In this document: positions 25,570-33,131 of the stretch, in pieces
Position numbering within the stretch: position 1 is the stretch's first letter
How the letters are laid out: each line of letters begins with the position of its first letter
Assembly: GCF_001857965.1 (NCBI RefSeq)
Contig: NZ_CP017774.1
Span: 434,001 to 498,000, forward strand
Direction of reading: 5' to 3'
DNA length: 64,000 bases
Origin: Flavobacterium commune
GTDB taxonomy: Bacteria; Bacteroidota; Bacteroidia; Flavobacteriales; Flavobacteriaceae
Position numbers and translations under genes: made by a program
The notes under the pieces: generated by a model
Told to the model about the DNA's origin: nothing
What the model saw: the letters and a program-made list of their open reading frames with translations, nothing else
Database searches by the model: none

Positions 25570-25627
25570 CATCAAAAAACAAGCTTAAATTGATAACTCA
25601 ATTTGTGGTAAAAATCGAAACTTTACA

Positions 25628-26389
25628 ATGAACAGAATCGAACAAAAATTACAAGAAGACAAAAAGATACTTTCCATCTACTTTTCGGCGGGATATCCCA
25701 ACTTGAACGATACGGTACAAATTATCCAGGACTTAGAAAAAAGTGGCATTGACATGATCGAAATTGGCTTGCCATTTAGCGATCCGTTAGCCGATGGTCC
25801 TACTATCCAGGCGAGTTCTACAACTGCTTTAGAAAACGGGATGACCTCCCAGATTTTATTTGACCAATTAAAAGACATCCGTAAAACGGTATCGATTCCA
25901 TTAGTAATCATGGGCTATTTCAACCCAATGTTGCAATATGGCGTAGATGCTTTTTGTGCTAAATGCGCCGAAATTGGAATTGACGGCCTAATCATTCCTG
26001 ATTTACCGGTAGATGTGTATGCCGAGCAATACAAAGCTACTTTTGACAAATACGGTTTGATTAATGTGTTTTTAATTACACCACAAACTTCTGACGAGCG
26101 CATTCGTTTTATAGACAGCGTTTCCAACGGATTTATCTACATGGTGAGTTCGGCAAGTGTTACGGGTTCGCAGGCAGGATTTGGCAACGTACAGGAAGAT
26201 TATTTCAAACGTATTGCCAATTTGAATTTAAAAAACCCACAAATTGTAGGATTCGGAATCAACAATGCCGAAACCTTCAACCAGGCTACTCAATATGCTA
26301 AAGGTGCTATTATTGGTAGTGCGTTTATCACTCACCTTAAAGAAAATGGAAGTAGTAAAATTGCTGATTTTGTAAAAGCGATTCGATAA
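25628..26389 (+). CDS. trpA: Tryptophan synthase alpha subunit
   Basis: A 253-residue TIM barrel splitting indole-glycerol phosphate to indole. E45 and D56 (MIEIGLPFSDPLADGP) have the 11-residue spacing of the catalytic Glu49/Asp60 of Salmonella TrpA. Loop 6 is at YMVSSASVTGSQAGFG, and VGFGINNAETF closes the barrel. It is the last gene of the operon, separated from trpB by the GGCT gene, and ends at a strong terminator. Confidence 0.95.
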   Translation: MNRIEQKLQEDKKILSIYFSAGYPNLNDTVQIIQDLEKSGIDMIEIGLPFSDPLADGPTIQASSTTALENGMTSQILFDQLKDIRKTVSIPLVIMGYFNPMLQYGVDAFCAKCAEIGIDGLIIPDLPVDVYAEQYKATFDKYGLINVFLITPQTSDERIRFIDSVSNGFIYMVSSASVTGSQAGFGNVQEDYFKRIANLNLKNPQIVGFGINNAETFNQATQYAKGAIIGSAFITHLKENGSSKIADFVKAIR

Positions 26390-26414
26390 TTATCCTTTTT
26401 TATATAAAACTACG

Positions 26415-26451
26415 ACGGCGTTTAAAGTTCATTTAAACGCCGTTTTTTTTT
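26415..26451 (+). terminator. Terminator of the trp operon
   Basis: ACGGCGTTTAAA / TTTAAACGCCGT, a perfect 12-bp stem with a 5-base loop and nine T residues. Confidence 0.9.
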
Positions 26452-26516
26452 ATTCTGCATCAAATTATTTGTAAGATTATTTTTTATATGTTTGTAAAAA
26501 ATAAAACTCAATTAAA

Positions 26517-26554
26517 GTTGAGCAAATACAACAACCACATGTTGTATATGCTCA
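26517..26554. repeat. Hairpin upstream of the PIN-like gene
   Basis: TTGAGCAAATACAACA and TGTTGTATATGCTCAA form a 16-bp stem with one mismatch and a 6-base loop. It lies 32 bases before the inverted-repeat boundary at 26587. Confidence 0.55.
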
Positions 26555-26586
26555 ACAAAAGGACTGAAAACTGAGTATATAAACGA

Positions 26587-27544
26587 GTTACTAGCAATTT
26601 AAAGACGATGAACGTTTACATAGACACGAATATATTCGATCGTTTAGAGAAAATTGACGACCTGAATATTACTGAAAAAGCAAAGTATGAAATCCTTTAT
26701 GATTTAATTGTAAAGGATAAAATTTCAGTGCCATATTCAAATGCGCATTTAAACGATTTTCATCGCGGTTATCTAAAAAATCCAGCATACATCGAGAAAC
26801 ACTTGGCAACAATTGATGCTTTTACAAAGAACCTTTGTATTTGTCAATATTGGGGCGACAAAGAAGCTTTATGGCATAGACGAAATGTCAGAGAATTTTT
26901 TGACAGTAAAAAATCAGATTATAATGAGGAACCTCAAACTTGGCAGGATTTAATCAAAGATTATCCACATATGCAATTGACGATGGCTTTGAAAAGACTA
27001 AATCCATTACCTCCTAAAATGAGAAAAGCATTTAAAGATCCGATGTTTGCTGCAATATTCCCGTTATCAGAAATCCATAATACTGAGGCTGCATTAATTG
27101 AAGATGTATTTAACTTGAATATAAAAATGAAATCGGATTACGGTTTTTACAAGTCTTTGAAAATATATGCAATTCAAAATGCAAAAAGCCAACCTGACCT
27201 ATTAAAATCTATTCCGAAAGAGAATAAAGACGTTCCTCCTCACCTAAAAATTCTTGAAAACGCATTCGAATTGCTAAAGGATAACTATACCGGAGAAAAC
27301 CAACAGTATTCTAAAGTAATAAATACTTTTATCAAACAGGATTTTCACGGATTCAAGACTGATGCGCAATACAATAATATGTTTGATGACGCAATGCACA
27401 CTTTTTATGCTTCACATTGCAATTATTTTATAACTAATGATGACAAGTGTCATTATAAAGCACAGAAAACATTTGAAAATTTAAAAATCAAAACGAAAGT
27501 CATAAAAATTGACCACGTTGAAGAATTATTAAACTGCTAGTAAC
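26587..27544. repeat. 10-bp inverted repeat bounding one gene (cassette-like)
   Basis: GTTACTAGCA at 26587-26596 lies 11 bases before the start codon of the PIN-like gene. Its exact reverse complement TGCTAGTAAC at 27535-27544 contains that gene's stop TAG. A single ORF tightly enclosed by GTT...AAC boxes is the geometry of integron gene cassettes (R' and R'' boxes). Whether it is one is a hypothesis. Confidence 0.5.
26608..27540 (+). CDS. PIN-like domain protein, possible toxin or nuclease
   Basis: 310 residues. The N terminus NVYIDTNIFDRLE has the first acidic residue of a PIN domain (D6) followed by N8. The C-terminal MFDDAMHTFYASHCNYFITNDDKCHYKAQ supplies DD, then the late ND(D) acidic pair expected at the PIN active site. 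The middle 200 residues are a long helical insertion not seen in VapC toxins. No antitoxin-like ORF is adjacent. Base composition is slightly more AT-rich than the trp genes. It is enclosed by a 10-bp inverted repeat and followed directly by a RAYT element, so it is probably horizontally acquired. An RNase role is inferred from fold only. Confidence 0.55.
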   Translation: MNVYIDTNIFDRLEKIDDLNITEKAKYEILYDLIVKDKISVPYSNAHLNDFHRGYLKNPAYIEKHLATIDAFTKNLCICQYWGDKEALWHRRNVREFFDSKKSDYNEEPQTWQDLIKDYPHMQLTMALKRLNPLPPKMRKAFKDPMFAAIFPLSEIHNTEAALIEDVFNLNIKMKSDYGFYKSLKIYAIQNAKSQPDLLKSIPKENKDVPPHLKILENAFELLKDNYTGENQQYSKVINTFIKQDFHGFKTDAQYNNMFDDAMHTFYASHCNYFITNDDKCHYKAQKTFENLKIKTKVIKIDHVEELLNC

Positions 27545-27584
27545 AGCCTGTAACCGCCATCGCGGGGATTTTCGGTACCCGCCT

Positions 27585-27650
27585 GGTGCTCGATTGCATC
27601 GAGTACCTACTTACATAAAAAGACAAATGGTAGCGTTTGCAACGCGGCTC
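27585..27650. repeat. REP pair upstream of the RAYT gene
   Basis: GGTGCTCGATTGCATCGAG with TACCTACTTAC (27585-27614) and TAGCGTTTGCAACGCGGCT (27631-27649) are two palindromic REP units. Both recur, inverted and in reverse order, downstream of the transposase gene. Confidence 0.7.
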
Positions 27651-27680
27651 GATAAAAAATAATTCTTAAACAAATAAACG

Positions 27681-28235
27681 ATGCCTGAGAAATATAAAGT
27701 TATTGATAGTACCGTACCCACTTTTATAACGATAACAATTGTAGATTGGGTAGATTTATTGATAAGACCAATCTATTGTAACATCTTAGATGATTCTTTA
27801 AATTATTGTATCAAAGAAAAAGGATTAAGTGTACATGCCTATGTTTATATGAGCAGTCATATTCATTTAATTGCTACAGCATTTGATGGTGAGTTGCAAA
27901 ATGTTATTCGGGATTTCAAAAAATTCACTTCAAAGAAACTAATAGAAGCTATCAAAGAACATCCCGAAAGCAGACGGGAATGGTTGTTGCGAAAATTTAG
28001 CTATGAAGCGCAAAAATCAGGAAGAGCGAAAGATTACAAATTATGGCAGGATGGCTTTCATCCGATTATATTAGATACTTTAGAAAAGATAGAACAAAGA
28101 ATAAATTATATACATTACAATCCTGTAGAAGCCGAAATCGTTTTTCATGAAAGAGATTATGTCAATAGCAGTTATAGAAACTATGAAGAAGATAACACTG
28201 TTTTTTGTAATGTAAATGTAGAACCTTTATGGTAA
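27681..28235 (+). CDS. REP-associated tyrosine transposase (RAYT, Y1/IS200-like)
   Basis: A 184-residue HUH-type transposase-like protein. Visible are the HUH pair H60-I-H62 in YMSSHIHLIA, the YEAQKSGRAKDYKLWQDGFHP block and NYIHYNPVEAEIV near 143-155 carrying the likely catalytic Tyr. It binds and nicks REP hairpins in single-stranded DNA. Unlike an IS, it is a single domesticated-type gene bracketed by inverted REP pairs. The last bases of its CDS are duplicated downstream together with the REPs. Confidence 0.8.
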   Translation: MPEKYKVIDSTVPTFITITIVDWVDLLIRPIYCNILDDSLNYCIKEKGLSVHAYVYMSSHIHLIATAFDGELQNVIRDFKKFTSKKLIEAIKEHPESRREWLLRKFSYEAQKSGRAKDYKLWQDGFHPIILDTLEKIEQRINYIHYNPVEAEIVFHERDYVNSSYRNYEEDNTVFCNVNVEPLW

Positions 28236-28436
28236 GTTGTTAAATTAGCCGCGTTGCAAACGCTATATTTAGGGATAACAAAGTAAGTAGGTACTCGATG
28301 CAATCGAGCACCAGAGAAATTTTTGTAATGTAAATGTAGAACCTTTATGTTAAGTTGTTAAATTAGCCGCGTTGCAAACGCTTTATATAGTAATTACAAG
28401 TAAGTAGGTACTCGATGCAATCGAGCACCAGAGAAA
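28202..28436. repeat. Tandem duplication of RAYT 3' end plus two REPs
   Basis: Unit 1 (28202-28319, 118 bases) and unit 2 (28320-28436, 117 bases) are near-identical. Each holds the last about 34 bases of the RAYT gene, then AGCCGCGTTGCAAACGCT and the hairpin GTACTCGATGCAATCGAG with flanks. A short third echo (CCAGAGAAAAAT) follows at 28442-28453. Confidence 0.85.
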
Positions 28437-28488
28437 AATGCCCAGAGAAAAATACTCCAAGTAAGTATATGTAACAAAAAAACAAACC

Positions 28489-29868
28489 ATGAAACAACTT
28501 CATTTCTTTAAATCCTTTTTTATATTTTCTATTATCTTAAGTTTTTCTAGTGCTACTGCAAGCATTCCTTCTAACTCAAAAACAACAGCTCCTGCAAATT
28601 TTAACTATACTTTTGGCGAAAAACCCATCGGAGGAAAAGAAATCTACATACCAATTGAATTTAAAAACAATGATTTTGATGCTAATGATAGTGAATGGAG
28701 TTATCAAAGAAGTGCTTCTTCGGATAACATTATTGTTTTTTGGGAAAAGGGATTTGGGCAATATCCTGACAAGGTTGCTAACACCAAGCTTTCTGTAGAT
28801 ATTAATACAATATTGACAAAGGCCGAAAATTATTATTCCTATTATCGTGACACGATGCAATTTGTGATAAAAGGAAAGTCAAAAACAGATCAATACCGAA
28901 TGATTATCATACTCCGCTATCAGGAAGAATGGTTGGCTACCGGAGCGGGATATGACAATGTAATTGGGGCTTTATGGGTTAATCCCTGGGCATTAAGAAC
29001 CGATTCTGCTCTAGCACATGAGTTTGGACATACTTTTCAATATCAAACAGCCTGCGACGGAAATTATGGTTTTAGAGATCAAAATTATGTGGGGCAATTT
29101 TGGGAACAATGTGCACAATTCATGTCTTGGCAAATCAATAACAGCAGTTTCACACGAGAGATTCCTCATTTCTTAGAAAATGTACACAAGCATTTCTCAC
29201 ATGAAGATTATAGATACCAATCGATGTATCTAATGGAATTTTGGAAACAAAAACACGGAATTGATTTTTTAGGAAAACTATGGCGAGGCGCTAAAGTACC
29301 TGAACATCCGCTACAAACCTATAAAAGAATTACAGGAATCAATCAGGAACAACTGAATGATGAGTTTTTTGAATATGCCTGCAAAAATATTGCTTGGGAT
29401 TATCCTTTGGGAGTCCACAATAAGTCATTTATTAAAGGATTATCTTCTGTAGATCAAAAAAAGCACAGGCATCATACAACACTTGAAGTTGCTGACAATG
29501 GTTATTATAAAATAGCCAACAAGCAAATTCCTCACATTTATGGCTACAATGCCATCCAACTTAGTGTTCCGAAATCAGGAACGAAAGTCACTGTAGATTT
29601 CGAAGGATTAAATGGGCAATGGTCTTCCATTGAAGGATGGCGTTATGGTTTTGTTGTTATTAATGAAAATGACACCGCTATTTATGGTAAGATGAGAAAA
29701 GCCAAACAAGGTACTGCCAAAATCATGATACCTCAAGGAGCCAAAGAACTTTGGTTAGTGGTAACGGGAGCTCCTAGCGAACACAGAAACCATGTGTGGG
29801 ATGACAAGCCTGACAACGATGAAAATTTTCCGTATAAAGTTAAATTTACAAATACAACTATTCAATAA
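28489..29868 (+). CDS. Secreted HEFGH protein, putative zinc metalloprotease-like (DUF6055-type)
   Basis: A 459-residue exported protein: signal peptide MKQLHFFKSFFIFSIILSFSSATA. H177-E-F-G-H181 in LAHEFGHTFQYQ is a zinc-binding HExxH motif, preceded by YDNVIGALWVNPWAL and followed about 30 residues later by FWEQCAQFMSWQ, whose Glu could be the third ligand. The C-terminal 150 residues (TKVTVDFEGL, ELWLVVTGAP) form a beta-rich domain. The arrangement recalls the uncharacterised DUF6055 family. Peptidase activity is inferred from the motif. It is monocistronic, right after the RAYT/REP patch. Confidence 0.6.
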   Translation: MKQLHFFKSFFIFSIILSFSSATASIPSNSKTTAPANFNYTFGEKPIGGKEIYIPIEFKNNDFDANDSEWSYQRSASSDNIIVFWEKGFGQYPDKVANTKLSVDINTILTKAENYYSYYRDTMQFVIKGKSKTDQYRMIIILRYQEEWLATGAGYDNVIGALWVNPWALRTDSALAHEFGHTFQYQTACDGNYGFRDQNYVGQFWEQCAQFMSWQINNSSFTREIPHFLENVHKHFSHEDYRYQSMYLMEFWKQKHGIDFLGKLWRGAKVPEHPLQTYKRITGINQEQLNDEFFEYACKNIAWDYPLGVHNKSFIKGLSSVDQKKHRHHTTLEVADNGYYKIANKQIPHIYGYNAIQLSVPKSGTKVTVDFEGLNGQWSSIEGWRYGFVVINENDTAIYGKMRKAKQGTAKIMIPQGAKELWLVVTGAPSEHRNHVWDDKPDNDENFPYKVKFTNTTIQ

Positions 29869-29944
29869 GAGAAACTGTTTTGGCTTTCCTAAATCATTAA
29901 AAATCTAAAAAATTACAAAGAAGATATAATCAAGTCAGAACAAC

Positions 29945-30946
29945 TTACTTTACTCTAACCACTACTTTTCCTTTGGCACGACCACTTTCAACATAAGCTA
30001 AAGCATCATTCGTTTGTTCAAATGGGAAAGTCTTATCTAAAACAGGCTTTATAGCTCCCGATTCGATAAGGGATGTAATTTGGCTTAGTTGTGCACCGTC
30101 AGCTTTCATAAAAAGAAAAGAATAGTTCACGCCCAGCTTTGCCGCTTTTTTACGAATTCCGGAACTTAGCAGTGACAAGATGATTTTGACAAACCAAGGT
30201 GCTCCAATTGCCTTTGCAAAATCAGCTGTAGGCGGTCCGGAAATAGAGATTACTTTTCCTCCCGGTTTTACAATTCGCAATGATTTTTCTAAAGTAGTGG
30301 CATCCTGACTATTCAATACCAAATCATACTCCTTTAAAATATTTTCAAAATCTTGTGTTTTATAATCAATTAGAACATCTGCTCCAAGGTTTTTAAGCAT
30401 TTCAAAACTTTTTTCACTGGCCGTAGTAGCTACAGTAGCTCCCAAATGTTTTGCTAACTGAATGGCGATAGTTCCCACACCACCCGAACCTGCCTGAATA
30501 AATACTTTTTGTCCTTTTTGAAGCTTTGCAGTTTCAACAAGAGCCTGCCAGGCGGTTAAAGCTACTAATGGTATGGACGCCGCTTCTTCGATGGAAATAT
30601 TCTTTGGTTTTAAAGCTACATCCTTTTCATCTACAGCAATAAATTCGGCAAGTGTACCTATGCGAAAATCAGCAACTCTGGCATAAACGGCATCACCTAC
30701 TTTATACTTTGTTACATTTTTTCCCACCTTAGTAATCACTCCTGCTACATCGTGTCCTAAAATTAGTGGAAGCTTATAAGGCAAAATCAGTTTGAATTCT
30801 CCCGACTTTATTTTAGAGTCCAAAAGATTCAAACCCGAAGCATGTACTTCTACCAGAACATCATGCTCTTTCACTTCAGGAATAGCTACATTAGCAAACT
30901 GTAAACCTTCTTTTTTGCTGTATTTATTAATGACAAATGCTTTCAT
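29945..30946 (-). CDS. MDR-type NADP-dependent quinone/alkene oxidoreductase
   Basis: A 333-residue medium-chain dehydrogenase/reductase. The GroES-like N-terminal domain (LILPYKLPLILGHDVAGVITKVGKNVTKYKVGDAVYAR) lacks the zinc-ligand Cys residues, so it is a quinone or enone reductase-type member. The Rossmann NADP site is at KVFIQAGSGGVGTIAIQLAKHLGATVATTAS. It lies 23 bases after the SDR gene on the minus strand. With the two SDR genes it forms a redox operon divergent from the HxlR regulator. Confidence 0.82.
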   Translation of the reverse strand: MKAFVINKYSKKEGLQFANVAIPEVKEHDVLVEVHASGLNLLDSKIKSGEFKLILPYKLPLILGHDVAGVITKVGKNVTKYKVGDAVYARVADFRIGTLAEFIAVDEKDVALKPKNISIEEAASIPLVALTAWQALVETAKLQKGQKVFIQAGSGGVGTIAIQLAKHLGATVATTASEKSFEMLKNLGADVLIDYKTQDFENILKEYDLVLNSQDATTLEKSLRIVKPGGKVISISGPPTADFAKAIGAPWFVKIILSLLSSGIRKKAAKLGVNYSFLFMKADGAQLSQITSLIESGAIKPVLDKTFPFEQTNDALAYVESGRAKGKVVVRVK

Positions 30947-30969
30947 TTTTCTTTATTTATGAATAATTA

Positions 30970-31734
30970 TTATTTTAAAAATTGGTGGCTTTTCTTTGGA
31001 TTAATTAAGCCAAAAGTAAACTTTGGAAAAAGACGATTCAACAGATAAACTACTTTAGTATCTCCCACACGAATGGTATATTGGTCTTTTTTTAAGCCAG
31101 CGATTAGGCCTTTTACCAATTCTTCAGCACTTATTTTCTTTTCATTTCTTTCTGCAGTCATCTCTGTAGCAACCAATGGTGGCAGTAATTCAAATACTTT
31201 CACATTGCTGTATGTTATCTTTAAATGCTCTCTAAGTAATTGAGTGTAAAATGCCAATGCCGTCTTAGAAGCCGAATAAGTTGCTTCCAATAATGAAGGC
31301 ACATAACTTAAAATAGAAGAGGTATTAATAATAGCACTTTCTTTTCTAGATTTCAACATATCCAGAAAAAGATTATTCAAACGGATAACTCCAAAATAAT
31401 TTACATCCATTTCATAAATAGCTCCTTCCAGATGTTTTTCATTGGTCAAACCTAAATTTAAAGGAGGAACTCCTACTCCTGCATTATTGTATAAAATATC
31501 AATACCCCCCATTGCTTTAACTTTATCAAAAAGTAAGAGGGCTTCATCTGCATTTGCCGCATCGCTTTGTATAGCCGTCAATTGTGGGTATAATTTTTTA
31601 GCGGCATCTAACTTCTCCTGATTTCTTCCGGTAATGATAACCTTTGCTCCTAAAGCTAAAAATTGCTTAGCTGCTTCCAAACCTATCCCCGAAGCGCCTC
31701 CCGTAATTAAAATTCTTTTTCCTTTTAAATTCAT
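30970..31734 (-). CDS. SDR family oxidoreductase
   Basis: A 254-residue classical short-chain dehydrogenase. The dinucleotide site is TGGASGIG (residues 11-18), the NNAG motif is in ILYNNAGVGVPPL, catalytic Ser is in INTSSILS, and YSASK carries the Tyr and Lys. It resembles the DltE-like branch. It shares the tail motif VGDTKVVYLLNRLFPKF with its shorter neighbour downstream in coordinate, a sign of duplication. The substrate is unknown. Confidence 0.82.
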   Translation of the reverse strand: MNLKGKRILITGGASGIGLEAAKQFLALGAKVIITGRNQEKLDAAKKLYPQLTAIQSDAANADEALLLFDKVKAMGGIDILYNNAGVGVPPLNLGLTNEKHLEGAIYEMDVNYFGVIRLNNLFLDMLKSRKESAIINTSSILSYVPSLLEATYSASKTALAFYTQLLREHLKITYSNVKVFELLPPLVATEMTAERNEKKISAEELVKGLIAGLKKDQYTIRVGDTKVVYLLNRLFPKFTFGLINPKKSHQFLK

Positions 31735-31777
31735 CGTCTATTATTTATGTAAGAAAGTAATTTTCATGTTAGAAAAA

Positions 31778-32473
31778 TTATTTTTGAAAAAACTGTTTGG
31801 TATCTCCTACCGGTACATCAAATTGATTTTTTTCCAATGCTAAAAACAATTCATCAGCTACTTCTGAAGCTGGAATTCCATTAGCTCCACCTATTTCAGC
31901 TGAGAATTCTGTGTTTACCAATGGTGGATATACTTCATAAATTTGTACATTTTTTACTTCTTCATAAGTATCTCTTAAAGCCACAGTATAACTATGCAAA
32001 GCTGCCTTTGTAGCGCCATAAGTAGGTAAAAATTTATGACTGCCAAAAACTGCAATAGAAGAAACATTTATCACTGCTGCTGCTGGTTTTTCTAGTAAAT
32101 GTGGCAACATCAATTCCGTAAAATGAATCACACTAAAATAATTGGTATTCATTTCTATAGCTGCTTTTTCATGTGCATTAGTCGTTTCACTTAGCAAATA
32201 TCCAAAAGCGGCTCCAGCATTATTAATGATGATATTTACACCAAAATAATCTTCTTTTAATTCTTTTGCAATACGAATTCGATCTGCTTCTACCGATAAA
32301 TCTCCTTGTATGGTAACAGCATTGTCTAATTCTTTTAAGGCTTTTTGCAATCGTTCTTCATTACGCCCATTGATAATAATTTTGTTACCTGCTGCACTTA
32401 ACTTTTTAGCAATTGCTAATCCAATTCCTGCGCTTCCTCCGCTTATAAAAATGGTATTTCCTGATGTTTTCAT
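31778..32473 (-). CDS. SDR family oxidoreductase, shorter paralogue
   Basis: A 231-residue short-chain dehydrogenase with SGGSAGIG, IIINNAGAAFGY, VSSIAVFG and YGATKAALH (catalytic Tyr/Lys). It ends right after VGDTKQFFQK, where its neighbour continues for about 25 residues, so the C terminus is truncated relative to the paralogue. It is the first gene of the minus-strand operon, and its promoter faces that of the HxlR regulator. Confidence 0.82.
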   Translation of the reverse strand: MKTSGNTIFISGGSAGIGLAIAKKLSAAGNKIIINGRNEERLQKALKELDNAVTIQGDLSVEADRIRIAKELKEDYFGVNIIINNAGAAFGYLLSETTNAHEKAAIEMNTNYFSVIHFTELMLPHLLEKPAAAVINVSSIAVFGSHKFLPTYGATKAALHSYTVALRDTYEEVKNVQIYEVYPPLVNTEFSAEIGGANGIPASEVADELFLALEKNQFDVPVGDTKQFFQK

Positions 32474-32535
32474 GTTTGATAGTTTTAAATTATTTTTCTA
32501 TTAATTGTGACACTGAATTAAAATTCATAAATTTG

Positions 32536-32583
32536 CTTGCGTTTTGCAAGTACAAATATATAAACAACTTTCGATTTGCAAGT
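32536..32583. promoter_or_regulatory. Intergenic operator region between SDR operon and hxlR-type gene
   Basis: CTTGC-GTTTT-GCAAG is an inverted repeat at 32536-32550. TTTGCAAGT occurs at 32543-32551 and again at 32575-32583, spaced 32 bases (about three helical turns). A minus-strand -7 box TATATTTG (complement of 32553-32560) sits between them. Binding of the HxlR protein here would control both directions. Confidence 0.55.
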
Positions 32584-32603
32584 GATTTTATAAAATAATT
32601 TTT

Positions 32604-33017
32604 ATGGCAACTACAAAAAAAAGATCCGAATGCCCAATTAGCTGCTCTCTGGACGTATGGGGAGACAAATGGTCACTACTCATTATCAGAGATTTAATGA
32701 TGTCCAAACAATGCACTTATGGTGATTTTCTAAAGTCAGATGAAAAAATAGCAACCAATATTTTGGCTACTAGATTATTAATGCTCGAAGAAAATGGCAT
32801 CATCAGTAAATTAAGTCATCCTGATAGTAAGGCAAAAGTCCTATACAAACTCACTCAAAAAGGAATTGATTTATTACCTTTAATGATTGAAATAAACTTA
32901 TGGGCAGATAAATATTCTGAATTGCCTGCAGACAGAAAAGCGATTCTGGAAGAAATAAAAAAAGACAAAGAGGGATTTATAAAAGCTCAAAAACAAGAAT
33001 TAAAGAAGACTATTTAA
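32604..33017 (+). CDS. HxlR-family winged-helix regulator
   Basis: A 137-residue regulator. CPISCSLDVWGDKWSLLIIRDLMM is the family hallmark at the start of the winged helix, with C10 and C14 available as redox or electrophile sensors. NILATRLLMLEENGIISKL is the recognition helix and KVLYKLTQKGIDLLP the wing. Family members of the YodB/QorR type repress quinone and aldehyde detoxification genes. Divergence from SDR/SDR/MDR genes fits that role. Confidence 0.85.
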   Translation: MATTKKRSECPISCSLDVWGDKWSLLIIRDLMMSKQCTYGDFLKSDEKIATNILATRLLMLEENGIISKLSHPDSKAKVLYKLTQKGIDLLPLMIEINLWADKYSELPADRKAILEEIKKDKEGFIKAQKQELKKTI

Positions 33018-33131
33018 TAAAACTATAAGCTGAACAGCTTTTTATTTATATAAATACTCTCTTGTGTGAAAAGATAATTTCTAACATCTGTAAAGTAGTT
33101 CACCAAAAATACTTCCCTAAAACTTAAGAAT

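Noticed and set aside
28202..28436. Possible CRISPR array because of direct repeats with hairpins
   Set aside because: There are only two near-identical adjoining units of about 118 bases that contain coding sequence. There are no short repeats with unique spacers and no cas genes.
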